A stretch of 5,629 nt of DNA from Nitriliruptoraceae bacterium (lineage in GTDB: Bacteria; Actinomycetota; Nitriliruptoria; Nitriliruptorales; Nitriliruptoraceae), in the NCBI GenBank assembly GCA_007117945.1, contig SKTN01000277.1, positions 1 through 5,629 on the forward strand, in the 5' to 3' direction. Made by a program: the position numbers and the translations under genes. This document shows, in pieces, positions 1 to 5,629 of the stretch (position 1 is its first letter; each line of letters begins with the position of its first letter). Under the pieces are notes generated by a model. That model had not been told where the DNA came from and did no database searches. It worked only from the letters and a program-made list of their open reading frames with translations.

Positions 1-416
1 ACCTGGAGGTCGGCCGCCCCGTCAACCTCGAGCGCGCCATGCGCGCCGACAGCCGCTTCGGCGGCCACCTCGTCCAGGGCCACGTCGACGCCGTGGGCAC
101 GGTCACCGACCTCGAACGCCTCCCGGGCACGGTGTTCATGACCATCACCGCCGACGACGCGCTGGCCCGCTACCTGGTACCGAAGGGCTCGATCACCGTC
201 AGTGGCGTGAGCCTGACCGTGGTGGACCGCACCGAGGACGCGACCTTCCGGATCGGCCTGATCCCCCACACCCTGGAGGTCACGACCCTGGGGGTGCTCC
301 AGGAGGGTGACCGCGTCAACCTCGAGGTCGACGTGGTGGCCAAGTACGTCGAGCAGTTGCTGGCAGGCGGCGCGCCGAGCCCCTACGCCGCACCGATGGA
401 CCAGGAGCGCGCGTGA
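1..416 (+). CDS. ribE: Riboflavin synthase (alpha chain type), 5'-truncated by the window edge
   Basis: Last enzyme of riboflavin synthesis: it dismutates two molecules of 6,7-dimethyl-8-ribityllumazine into riboflavin plus the pyrimidine that RibH reuses. It is a cytosolic trimer of tandem lumazine-binding barrels. The frame is open from base 3, and 137 residues are visible against about 200-215 for the family, so roughly the first barrel is missing. Seen in order are the inter-barrel segment VNLERAM, the hallmark GGHLVQGHVD that opens the second barrel, KGSITVSGVSLTVV, IPHTLEVTTLG, and the closing NLEVDVVAKYVEQLL helix that drives trimer formation. The ATG at 39 is an internal Met, not the start, because the conserved family sequence continues upstream of it. 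The stop TGA overlaps the GTG start of ribBA. The identification is secure; the same gene is called ribC in some genomes. Confidence 0.95.
   Translation, partial: LEVGRPVNLERAMRADSRFGGHLVQGHVDAVGTVTDLERLPGTVFMTITADDALARYLVPKGSITVSGVSLTVVDRTEDATFRIGLIPHTLEVTTLGVLQEGDRVNLEVDVVAKYVEQLLAGGAPSPYAAPMDQERA
403..407 (+). promoter_or_regulatory. Ribosome binding site of ribBA
   Basis: AGGAG lies five bases before the GTG at 413, inside the last codons of ribE. It supports the GTG start that overlaps the ribE stop as GTGA, and so points to translational coupling. Confidence 0.6.
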
Positions 417-1783
417 GCACCTTCGCCCCGATCGAGGACGCCGTCGCGGTGCTGGCCGACGGCGGGATGGTCATCGTCGTCGATGACGAGGACCGCGAGA
501 ACGAGGGGGACCTGGTCCTGGCGGCCGATGCCGTCACCGCGGAGCAGATGGCCTTCGTGATCCAGCACACCTCCGGGTTCGTCTGCGTGCCGATGCTCGG
601 CGACGACCTCGACCGCCTCGACCTGCCGCCGATGGTCGCCCGCAACCAGGACCCCAAGGGCACGGCCTACGCGATCTCCGTGGACGCCGCCGCGGGCACC
701 AGCACGGGCATCTCCGCCGCCGACCGTGCCAGGACCTGCCGGGTGCTGGCCGACCCGACGACCAAGCCCGACGACATCACCCGGCCCGGACACGTGCTGC
801 CCCTGCGCTACCACCCCGCCGGCGTGCTGCACCGACTGGGCCACACCGAGGCCTCCGTGGACCTGGTCCGCATGGCCGGCCGCCGCCCCGCGGCGGTGAT
901 CTGCGAGGTCACCAACCCCGACGGGACCATGGCGCGGGTGCCGGACCTGGAGCGCTTCGCCGCCGAGCACGACCTGAAGCTGGTCACCATCGCCGACCTG
1001 GTCGCCTACCGCCGGGCCCGCGAGAGCATCGTGGAGCGGGTGGCCGTGGCCAAGCTGCCCACCCCCTACGGCGACTGGACCATGATCGGCTACCGCAACG
1101 CGTTCGACGGCACGGAGTCCCTCGCCCTGCTCTACGGCGACCCCGAGGGCGAGCCGGACGTGCTGGTGCGGATGCACTCCGAGTGCCTGACCGGCGACGT
1201 GTTCCGCTCCCTGCGCTGCGACTGCGGGCCACAGCTGGACCTGGCGATGGCGCGGATCGCCGAGGAGGGCCGCGGTGTGGTGGTCTACCTCCGTGGCCAC
1301 GAGGGCCGCGGGATCGGACTGCTCCACAAGCTCCGTGCCTACGAGCTGCAGGACAACGGCAGCGACACCGTGGACGCCAACCTCGACCTGGGCCTGCCCA
1401 ACGACGACCGGGACTACGGTGTCGGGGCCATGATCCTGGCCGACCTGGGGCTGTCCACCCTCAAGCTGCTGACCAACAACCCGGAGAAGCGGGCGGCCCT
1501 GTCCGGTTTCGGGCTCTCCATCGTCGGGCGCGTGCCCGTCGAGGTGCGCCCCAACCCCAACAACGCCTTCTACCTCAGGACCAAGGCCGAGCGCATGGGC
1601 CACGACCTCGGCGGTGAGGACCTCCCGGTCTCCACCGGGGTCGGCGACATCGCCGCCCAGGGGGCCCGGGCGCCCCGCGCCGTGGAGAAGCCGGTCCGCG
1701 GTCTGGCCATGGCACCGCCCCCCGACGATGAGCGCGAGCAGGACCCCGGCCGCGGCCGGGACCACGGGAAGGACAGCGTGTGA
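413..1783 (+). CDS. ribBA: Bifunctional 3,4-dihydroxy-2-butanone-4-phosphate synthase / GTP cyclohydrolase II
   Basis: This enzyme makes both riboflavin precursors: the N-terminal domain converts ribulose 5-phosphate to 3,4-dihydroxy-2-butanone 4-phosphate plus formate, and the C-terminal domain opens GTP to the diaminopyrimidine, releasing formate and pyrophosphate. In the 456-residue product, the RibB half (about 1-200) has the acidic loop DDEDRENEGDL (24-34), STGISAADRA, RPGHVLPL, HTEASVDL (144-151) and ICEVTNPDGTMAR with Glu165. The RibA half (about 205-400) has the zinc triad Cys258, Cys269 and Cys271 in HSECLTGDVFRSLRCDCG, the GHEGRGIGL loop (295-303), Tyr310 (Tyr105 in E. coli RibA), Asp331 and Arg333 (Asp126 and Arg128), and LTNNPEK. 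All key residues are present, so both activities are expected. About 55 hydrophilic Pro/Arg/Asp-rich residues (401-456) follow the catalytic core, with no recognised motif. The gene overlaps ribE and ribH by GTGA. Confidence 0.97.
   Translation: MSTFAPIEDAVAVLADGGMVIVVDDEDRENEGDLVLAADAVTAEQMAFVIQHTSGFVCVPMLGDDLDRLDLPPMVARNQDPKGTAYAISVDAAAGTSTGISAADRARTCRVLADPTTKPDDITRPGHVLPLRYHPAGVLHRLGHTEASVDLVRMAGRRPAAVICEVTNPDGTMARVPDLERFAAEHDLKLVTIADLVAYRRARESIVERVAVAKLPTPYGDWTMIGYRNAFDGTESLALLYGDPEGEPDVLVRMHSECLTGDVFRSLRCDCGPQLDLAMARIAEEGRGVVVYLRGHEGRGIGLLHKLRAYELQDNGSDTVDANLDLGLPNDDRDYGVGAMILADLGLSTLKLLTNNPEKRAALSGFGLSIVGRVPVEVRPNPNNAFYLRTKAERMGHDLGGEDLPVSTGVGDIAAQGARAPRAVEKPVRGLAMAPPPDDEREQDPGRGRDHGKDSV
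1745..1760. repeat. Perfect 16-bp GC palindrome just before the ribH ribosome binding site
   Basis: CCCGGCCGCGGCCGGG reads the same on both strands. As RNA it can form a six-pair GC stem with a CGCG loop, ending five bases before the ribH Shine-Dalgarno sequence. It lies in codons of the RibBA C-terminal tail. No U-tract follows, so it is not a terminator. An effect on ribH translation or mRNA processing is only inferred, and GC-rich coding DNA yields such palindromes by chance. Confidence 0.5.
1766..1773 (+). promoter_or_regulatory. Ribosome binding site of ribH
   Basis: GGGAAGGA ends six bases before the GTG at 1780. It is the strongest Shine-Dalgarno match of the three overlapping junctions and fixes the ribH start at the GTGA overlap with ribBA. 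Confidence 0.7.
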
Positions 1784-2250
1784 GCGAGATCACCCACCTC
1801 GAGGGCAGCCTCGACGCCAGCGGCCTGCGCATCGCCGTGGTCGCCGGCCGGTTCAACGAAGCGGTCGTGCGTCCCCTGGTCGAGGGTGCCACGGGCGCCC
1901 TGCTGCGCCACGGTGCCCGCCCCGAGGACCTCAGGGTCGTGTGGGTCCCGGGTGCCTGGGAGCTGCCCGTGGTCCTCGACCGGCTGGCCGCCAGCGGTGC
2001 GGTCGACGCCCTGGTGGCGCTGGGCTGCGTGGTCCGGGGGGAGACCGGCCACTACGACTACGTGGCCGGGGAGGGCTCCAACGGCACCGCCGCCGTGGCC
2101 CGCCGGCACGGCATCCCCATCGGCAACGCGGTGCTGACCACGGAGACGTGGGACCAGGCCGTGGCCCGCGCGGGCGGCAAGCTCGGCAACAAGGGCGCCG
2201 AGGCGGCCCTGGCCGCCGTGGAGACCGCGACGCTGCTGCGGAGCCTGTGA
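1780..2250 (+). CDS. ribH: 6,7-dimethyl-8-ribityllumazine synthase (riboflavin synthase beta chain)
   Basis: Penultimate riboflavin enzyme: it condenses 5-amino-6-ribitylaminouracil with the butanone phosphate made by RibBA to give the lumazine used by RibE. It is cytosolic, and the family forms pentamers or 60-mer shells; which form applies here cannot be read from sequence. At 156 residues it has the usual family length. Visible landmarks are GRFNE (23-27, the aromatic residue that stacks on the pyrimidine), VPGAWELP (56-63), GCVVRGETGHYDYV with the catalytic His91, GIPIGNAVLT (111-120), Arg130 for the phosphate, and NKGAEAA (137-143). The GTG start is supported by a good Shine-Dalgarno sequence and the GTGA overlap with ribBA. 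Its own stop overlaps the next gene in the same way. Identification is secure. Confidence 0.96.
   Translation: MSEITHLEGSLDASGLRIAVVAGRFNEAVVRPLVEGATGALLRHGARPEDLRVVWVPGAWELPVVLDRLAASGAVDALVALGCVVRGETGHYDYVAGEGSNGTAAVARRHGIPIGNAVLTTETWDQAVARAGGKLGNKGAEAALAAVETATLLRSL
2240..2243 (+). promoter_or_regulatory. Weak ribosome binding site of the HelD-like gene
   Basis: GGAG stands only three bases before the GTG at 2247, closer than ideal, so initiation probably relies on ribosomes terminating on ribH at the shared GTGA. A longer purine run, GAGGAGGAG (2262-2270), lies inside the gene, but the next in-frame GTG (2289) is 18 bases beyond it, too far to be served well. Confidence 0.4.
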
Positions 2251-4517
2251 CCACCCCCGCCGAGGAGGAGCAGCCGGGCCCCGTCCCGGTGGATGACCCG
2301 CGGCCGGGGGACAAGCGGGCGGCGATCGACGCCGAGCAGGCCCACCTCGACCGGGTGCACGACCGCGTGGAGCACCTGCGCCGCCGCGCCGAGGAGCGCG
2401 CCGCCGAGGCCGCTGCGGACCGCTCCGGCGCGACCTTCCAGGCCCGCTACGAGCGCGACGTCACCGCTCACCACCACGCCTCCCGCCAGCAGCGCTACAC
2501 CTTCGGTGACGTGGAGTCCCTGGCCTTCGGCCGCCTCGACCTCTCCGACGGCGACGAGATGCACGTCGGCCGGGTCTCAGTGATCGACGACGACGGTGAC
2601 GTGCTGCTGGTGGACTGGCGTGCGCCCGCCGCCGCGGCCTTCTACCAGGCCACCGCCGCCCGGCCGATCGGCGTGGCCCGCCGGCGCACCCTGGTCACCC
2701 GGGGGCGGCGCCTGGTGGACCTCGACGACGAGGTGCTGGACGGCACCGCCGCTGAGCGGCTGGGCCTGCGCGCCGTGACCGGGCAGGGCGCCCTGCTCGC
2801 GGCGCTCAGTCGCGACCGCTCCGGCCGGATGCGCGACATCGTCGCCACGATCCAGGGCGAGCAGGACCGCATCATCCGTGCCCCCGCCAGCGGGACCCTG
2901 GTGGTCTCCGGCGGCCCCGGCACGGGCAAGACCGTGGTCGCCCTCCACCGCGTCGCCTACCTGCTCTACCGCGACCGCGAGCGGTTCGAGGGCCGGGGCG
3001 TGCTGGTCATCGGGCCCTCGGCAGCCTTCACGGAGTACACCGCCCGGGTGCTGCCGGCGCTGGGCGAGGACCGGGCCGTGCAGCGGCCCCTGGCCGGCCT
3101 CGCCCCGCGGGGTGCGACGATCCACGGCTGGGACGAACCCGACGTGGCCCGCACCAAGGGCGACCTGGCCATGGCCGAGGTGCTGCGCCGCACCCTGCAC
3201 GCCGTGCTCCCACCGATCCCGCCCACCACCCGGCTGTCCTTCGAGGGCACCGCCGTCACCGTCCGCCGCGACCACCTCGAGGCACTGCGCGAACGCCATC
3301 TCGACCGCATCCGGGCGGACGTGCCCGGTGGCGCCTACCACGACCGCTCCGAGGTGGCGGCCCAGGCCCTGGACGACACGCTGTGGTCGGCCTGGACGCG
3401 GGCGCACCGCGCGGCGGGGGGCCGGGTGCCCGAGGACCGTGAGGGCAGCGGGTTCGCCGCCGCCCTGGACAACGCTCCCGAGGTGGTGCTGCTCCGCCGC
3501 TGCTTCTGGCCGGAACGCGACCCCCAGGAGGTGCTCGGCACCCTGGCACGGGGCGAGGTGGCCCTGGCGGAGATGGGTCGCGGCCTGCTGCCCGCCGAGG
3601 AGCTCGCGGCGGTGGCCGACGCCTGGGAGCGCGCCGAGGGGTGGACCACCGACGACGTCGCCCTCCTCGACGAGCTCACCGCGCTGCTCGGTGAGGCCCC
3701 CTCCCGTCGGCCCCGTCCCAACCGACCCCGGGACCAGGACGACGACGGGGGTCTTCGGCTCGCCACGGAGGCGCTGCACGTCGAGGTGCCGGCGGTGGAC
3801 GTGGAGTCCGACGGCTACCGCGACTTCGCCCACGTGGTGGTGGACGAGGCCCAGGACCTCTCACCCCTGCAGTGGCGTGCCGTCAGCCGGCGTGGCCCCT
3901 ACGCCTCCTGGACGGTGGTGGGGGACCTCGCCCAGCGCAGCCGCGTGGCGGAGCCGGCCACCTGGGAGGAGGTCGCCGCCCTGATCGGGCGACGCTCCGT
4001 GGAGATCACCACCCTGGAGGTCAACTACCGCACCCCGGAGGAGATCGCGGAGCTGGCCGCCGACGTGCTCGCCGCCGCGGGGCACGATCCGGCGCTGGCG
4101 CCCCGCGCCGTGCGCGCCAGCGGGCAGCCCCCCCGCCAGGTCCTGGCCGCCGACCCCGTGGCCGCCAGCGTCGAGGTGGTCGCTGATCTGCTCGCCTCCC
4201 GGGGCGGGACCCTGGGCGTGCTGGCCGACAGCCAGGACGTGGACGCCCTCACCCGCGCCCTCGAGGACCACCTCGACGAGGACGGACGCGACCGCACCCG
4301 GGTGCTGGAGGTCCGTGCCTCCAAGGGGCTGGAGTTCGACGACGTGGTGGTGGTCGCCCCCGAACGCATCATGCAGCGCAGCGTCGTGGGCACCCACCAG
4401 CTCTACGTGGCCGTGACCCGCGCGACCCGGACCCTGACGCTGGTGACCACCGGCGAGGTGGAGCTGCCCGGCACCGGACGGTGCGAGCAGGTGGAGGTCA
4501 CAGCCGGCAGGCCATGA
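2247..4517 (+). CDS. helD: HelD/HelR-family RNA polymerase recycling ATPase (superfamily 1, UvrD-like)
   Basis: The family binds RNA polymerase and uses ATP to release it from stalled or post-termination complexes; the streptomycete relative HelR also counters rifamycins. The 756 residues show an N-terminal helical arm (about 25-80, EQAHLDRVHDRVEHLRRR) expected to enter the secondary channel, then family-typical AFGRLD, VDWRAPAAAAFYQAT and GVARRRT. The ATPase motifs follow: Q-motif region IQGEQDRIIRA (202-212), Walker A GGPGTGKT (222-229), Walker B VVVDEAQD (530-537), motif III VVGDLAQ (557-563), NYRTPEEI (593-600), KGLEFDDVVVV (693-703) and LYVAVTRATR (719-728). The roughly 300 residues between Walker A and B match the HelD-specific insertion, and a basic-then-acidic loop (486-501) lies where actinobacterial HelD has its primary-channel loop. 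Length is close to mycobacterial HelD (about 736). The GTG at 2247 was chosen for its overlap with ribH. The general label would be UvrD-like helicase or AAA family ATPase. HelD versus HelR is undecided. Confidence 0.88.
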   Translation: MTTPAEEEQPGPVPVDDPRPGDKRAAIDAEQAHLDRVHDRVEHLRRRAEERAAEAAADRSGATFQARYERDVTAHHHASRQQRYTFGDVESLAFGRLDLSDGDEMHVGRVSVIDDDGDVLLVDWRAPAAAAFYQATAARPIGVARRRTLVTRGRRLVDLDDEVLDGTAAERLGLRAVTGQGALLAALSRDRSGRMRDIVATIQGEQDRIIRAPASGTLVVSGGPGTGKTVVALHRVAYLLYRDRERFEGRGVLVIGPSAAFTEYTARVLPALGEDRAVQRPLAGLAPRGATIHGWDEPDVARTKGDLAMAEVLRRTLHAVLPPIPPTTRLSFEGTAVTVRRDHLEALRERHLDRIRADVPGGAYHDRSEVAAQALDDTLWSAWTRAHRAAGGRVPEDREGSGFAAALDNAPEVVLLRRCFWPERDPQEVLGTLARGEVALAEMGRGLLPAEELAAVADAWERAEGWTTDDVALLDELTALLGEAPSRRPRPNRPRDQDDDGGLRLATEALHVEVPAVDVESDGYRDFAHVVVDEAQDLSPLQWRAVSRRGPYASWTVVGDLAQRSRVAEPATWEEVAALIGRRSVEITTLEVNYRTPEEIAELAADVLAAAGHDPALAPRAVRASGQPPRQVLAADPVAASVEVVADLLASRGGTLGVLADSQDVDALTRALEDHLDEDGRDRTRVLEVRASKGLEFDDVVVVAPERIMQRSVVGTHQLYVAVTRATRTLTLVTTGEVELPGTGRCEQVEVTAGRP
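4498..4517. other. Tail-to-tail overlap of the helD-like gene and hisG
   Basis: The last codons of the two convergent genes share 20 bp: the helD-like stop TGA is at 4515-4517, and the hisG stop (TCA on the plus strand) is at 4498-4500. There is no intergenic space for a terminator, and no hairpin with a T-run is visible on either side. Transcripts must therefore end inside the opposing gene, giving complementary 3' ends. Confidence 0.9.
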
Positions 4518-5343
4518 TGTCGGTGACCAGGATCCCGCGGGCGCCGAGCTCCCACAGCTCGTCCATCACCCGGTTGGTCTCGTGCTGCTCCACCATCGCC
4601 CGGACCGCCACCCAGCCCTGGTCGTGCAGGGGGCTGACCGTGGGGGACTCGATCCCCGGGGTGATCGCGCAGGCCTCCTCGAGGACCTCCACCCGGCAGT
4701 CGTAGTCCATCATCACGTACTGGCGGGCGATGATCACGCCGTGGAGGCGGCGGATCAGCTGCTCGATGCGGGGGTTGGTGTCGATACGGGCGTCGCGGAT
4801 CAGCACCGCCTCGGAGCGCAGGATGGGCTCGCCGAACACCTCGAGCCCCGCCTCACGCAGGGTGGCACCGGTCTCCACCACGTCGGCGATGATGTCGGCC
4901 ACGCCGAGCCGCACGGCGGTCTCCACGGCACCGTCGAGGTGGATCACCTCGGCGTCGACGCCCCGCTCCTCGAGGTCGCGGCGGACGATCCCGCTGTAGG
5001 AGGTGGCGATGCGCTTGCCCGCGAAGTCCTCGATCCGCGTCGCGGTGCCGGGTACCGCGGCGTAGCGGAAGGTGGAGCGGCCGAAGCCCAGCGCCAGCAC
5101 CTCCTCGGCGCCGCCGTTGCCGTCCAGCAGCAGGTCCCGGCCGGTGATGCCGACCTCGAGCTGCCCGGCGCCGACGTAGGTGGCGATATCGCGGGGGCGC
5201 AGGAAGAAGAACTCGGCGTCGTTGGCCTCGTCGACCAGCACCAGCTCCTTGGCGGAGCGGCGCTGGCGGTAGCCCGCCTCGGACAGCATCCGGATGGCGG
5301 GTTCGGACAGCGAGCCCTTGTTGGGCACGGCGATGCGCAGCAT
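4498..5343 (-). CDS. hisG: ATP phosphoribosyltransferase, long (HisZ-independent) form
   Basis: First and committed step of histidine synthesis: it joins ATP and PRPP to give phosphoribosyl-ATP, and is normally feedback-inhibited by histidine. The 281-residue length matches the hexameric long form with its own C-terminal ACT-like regulatory domain. Seen are the start MLRIAVPNKGSLSEP, FFFLRPRDIATYVGAG (45-60), GITGRDLL, the full family signature from Glu141 to Leu162 ending in the PRPP loop DVVETGATL (154-162), and the regulatory domain (about 206-281) with MDYDCRVEVL and TPGIESPTVSPL. The ATG at 5343 was chosen because homologues begin MLRxAVPNKG. An in-frame GTG at 5412 would add 23 Pro/Arg-rich residues that do not look like the family. 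The Shine-Dalgarno sequence is poor (GTGAGAA before CCCC-ATG). It lies downstream of hisE, probably in one transcript. Confidence 0.96.
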   Translation of the reverse strand: MLRIAVPNKGSLSEPAIRMLSEAGYRQRRSAKELVLVDEANDAEFFFLRPRDIATYVGAGQLEVGITGRDLLLDGNGGAEEVLALGFGRSTFRYAAVPGTATRIEDFAGKRIATSYSGIVRRDLEERGVDAEVIHLDGAVETAVRLGVADIIADVVETGATLREAGLEVFGEPILRSEAVLIRDARIDTNPRIEQLIRRLHGVIIARQYVMMDYDCRVEVLEEACAITPGIESPTVSPLHDQGWVAVRAMVEQHETNRVMDELWELGARGILVTDIMACRL

Positions 5344-5427
5344 GGGGTTCTCACGGGTCGTCAGGCGTCGCGGGGTGCGGTTGTGGGGCGGTGGTGGGGC
5401 GGCGTCGAGCACGCCGGGACCCGCCCG
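5344..5427 (-). other. hisE-hisG spacer with C-rich, U-free leader segment
   Basis: This is the only true intergenic gap in the window (84 bp). Read in the direction of transcription, bases 5400-5371 contain 20 C, 6 A, 4 G and no T, a strong C-over-G bias of the kind recognised by Rho. No promoter with recognisable -35 and -10 boxes and no U-tailed hairpin can be seen. A role in Rho-dependent polarity or attenuation between hisE and hisG is an inference. Confidence 0.45.
5400..5416 (-). other. Small hairpin after hisE
   Basis: On the minus strand CGGCGT and ACGCCG flank a five-base loop (GCTCG), making a six-pair stem that begins 11 bases after the hisE stop. A second copy of the 3' arm (CGACGCC on the minus strand) recurs at 5364-5370, so the 5' arm could pair with either. 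It is not followed by U residues, so an intrinsic terminator is unlikely; stabilising or processing roles are possible but unproven. Confidence 0.35.
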
Positions 5428-5629
5428 TCACAGGTGAGCGTAGACGTCCTCGAGGGTCAGCCCCGTCGCCAGCATCAGGACCTGGGCGTGGTAGAGGAGC
5501 TGGCTGATCTCCTCGGCGGCGCGCTCGGGGGACTCGTGCTCCGCGGCCATCCACGCCTCGGCGGCCTCCTCGACGACCTTCTTGCCGATCGCGTGCACGC
5601 CGGCGTCGAGGGCGGCGACGGTCCCCGAC
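5428..5629 (-). CDS. hisE: Phosphoribosyl-ATP pyrophosphohydrolase, 5'-truncated by the window edge
   Basis: Second step of histidine synthesis: it hydrolyses phosphoribosyl-ATP, the HisG product, to phosphoribosyl-AMP and pyrophosphate. Reading the minus strand from 5628 gives 66 residues to the TGA at 5430-5428. Visible are SGTVAALDAGVHAIGKKVVE, then the metal-binding EEAAEAWMAAEHES helix (MazG-like all-alpha fold, acidic EExxE pattern), AAEEISQLLYHAQVLML and the end LTLEDVYAHL. Full-length actinobacterial HisE is about 87-93 residues, so some 20-27 N-terminal residues lie beyond the window. It is stand-alone rather than fused to HisI, since nothing but the hisG spacer follows it. It is co-directional with hisG, 84 bp upstream. 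Identification is secure despite truncation. Confidence 0.94.
   Translation of the reverse strand, partial: SGTVAALDAGVHAIGKKVVEEAAEAWMAAEHESPERAAEEISQLLYHAQVLMLATGLTLEDVYAHL

Noticed and set aside
1..412. FMN riboswitch for the riboflavin operon
   Set aside because: The window begins inside ribE coding sequence. A riboswitch would lie before the first operon gene, upstream of the window, and none of its conserved sequence is present here.
383..1765. 460-codon open frame on the minus strand opposite ribBA
   Set aside because: It mirrors ribBA in a very GC-rich sequence, is rich in Gly, Val, His and Gln of the antisense kind, and has no recognisable domain. The sense strand encodes a fully conserved enzyme.
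1614..2246. Upstream extension of the HelD-like reading frame through the ribBA tail and all of ribH
   Set aside because: The frame is open only because of high GC. The translation is Arg/Pro/Gly-rich junk overlapping ribH, and HelD homology begins after the GTG at 2247.
2050..2246. Rifamycin-associated element upstream of the HelD-like gene, which would mark it as helR
   Set aside because: No inverted repeat of the kind described for that element is seen in the bases before 2247, which are ribH coding sequence.
2577..3833. 418-codon open frame on the minus strand opposite the HelD-like gene
   Set aside because: Antisense shadow of a gene with all ATPase motifs; its composition is low-complexity and no family is recognisable.
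4545..4561. Hairpin CGAGCT/AGCTCG just past the helD stop as a terminator
   Set aside because: It has only six pairs, lies within conserved hisG codons, and has no T-run after it on either strand.
5344..5412. Longer hisG starting at the GTG at 5412, adding 23 residues
   Set aside because: The extension (Pro-run then Arg/Thr-rich) does not resemble HisG, and homologues begin at the ATG at 5343 with MLRxAVPNKG.
5344..5427. Histidine leader peptide before hisG
   Set aside because: The C-rich segment gives at most two adjacent His codons in one frame, without a start codon ahead of it, and there is no terminator-antiterminator pair.
5351..5554. 67-codon minus-strand open frame across the hisE end and the spacer
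   Set aside because: It is out of frame with the clearly conserved HisE sequence that occupies the same bases.

Overview
The window is a very GC-rich, almost wholly coding stretch of what looks like an actinobacterial (Actinomycetota) chromosome. The lineage is suggested by the base composition, the GTG starts, the fused RibBA enzyme, the actinobacterial style of HisE (EEISQLLYH near its end) and HisG (MLRIAVPNKG start), and a HelD-type RNA polymerase recycling ATPase of the class found in mycobacteria and streptomycetes. The genus cannot be fixed from the sequence alone.

Left part, plus strand (1-2250): the end of a riboflavin biosynthesis operon. It holds the C-terminal two thirds of riboflavin synthase (ribE), the complete bifunctional ribBA (3,4-dihydroxy-2-butanone-4-phosphate synthase plus GTP cyclohydrolase II) and the complete lumazine synthase ribH. 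RibBA makes both precursors, RibH condenses the butanone phosphate with the pyrimidine to give 6,7-dimethyl-8-ribityllumazine, and RibE dismutates two of these to riboflavin. The deaminase/reductase (ribD) and any FMN riboswitch would lie upstream, outside the window.

Middle, plus strand (2247-4517): a complete 756-residue superfamily 1 ATPase of the HelD/HelR family, which removes stalled or inhibited RNA polymerase from nucleic acid. Its GTG start overlaps the ribH stop by four bases, the same GTGA junction as at ribE/ribBA and ribBA/ribH. It therefore appears to be the fourth translationally coupled cistron of the riboflavin operon, which is the most notable feature here.

Right part, minus strand (4498-5629): the complete hisG (ATP phosphoribosyltransferase, long form) and, upstream of it, the C-terminal two thirds of hisE (phosphoribosyl-ATP pyrophosphohydrolase). 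These are steps one and two of histidine synthesis. hisG is convergent with the helD-like gene and their 3' ends overlap by 20 bp, leaving no room for an intergenic terminator. The only real non-coding gap is the 84 bp hisE-hisG spacer, which has a small hairpin and a strikingly C-rich, U-free transcript. No stretch over 300 bases lacks a gene. I see no tRNA, rRNA, CRISPR, insertion sequence or phage feature.
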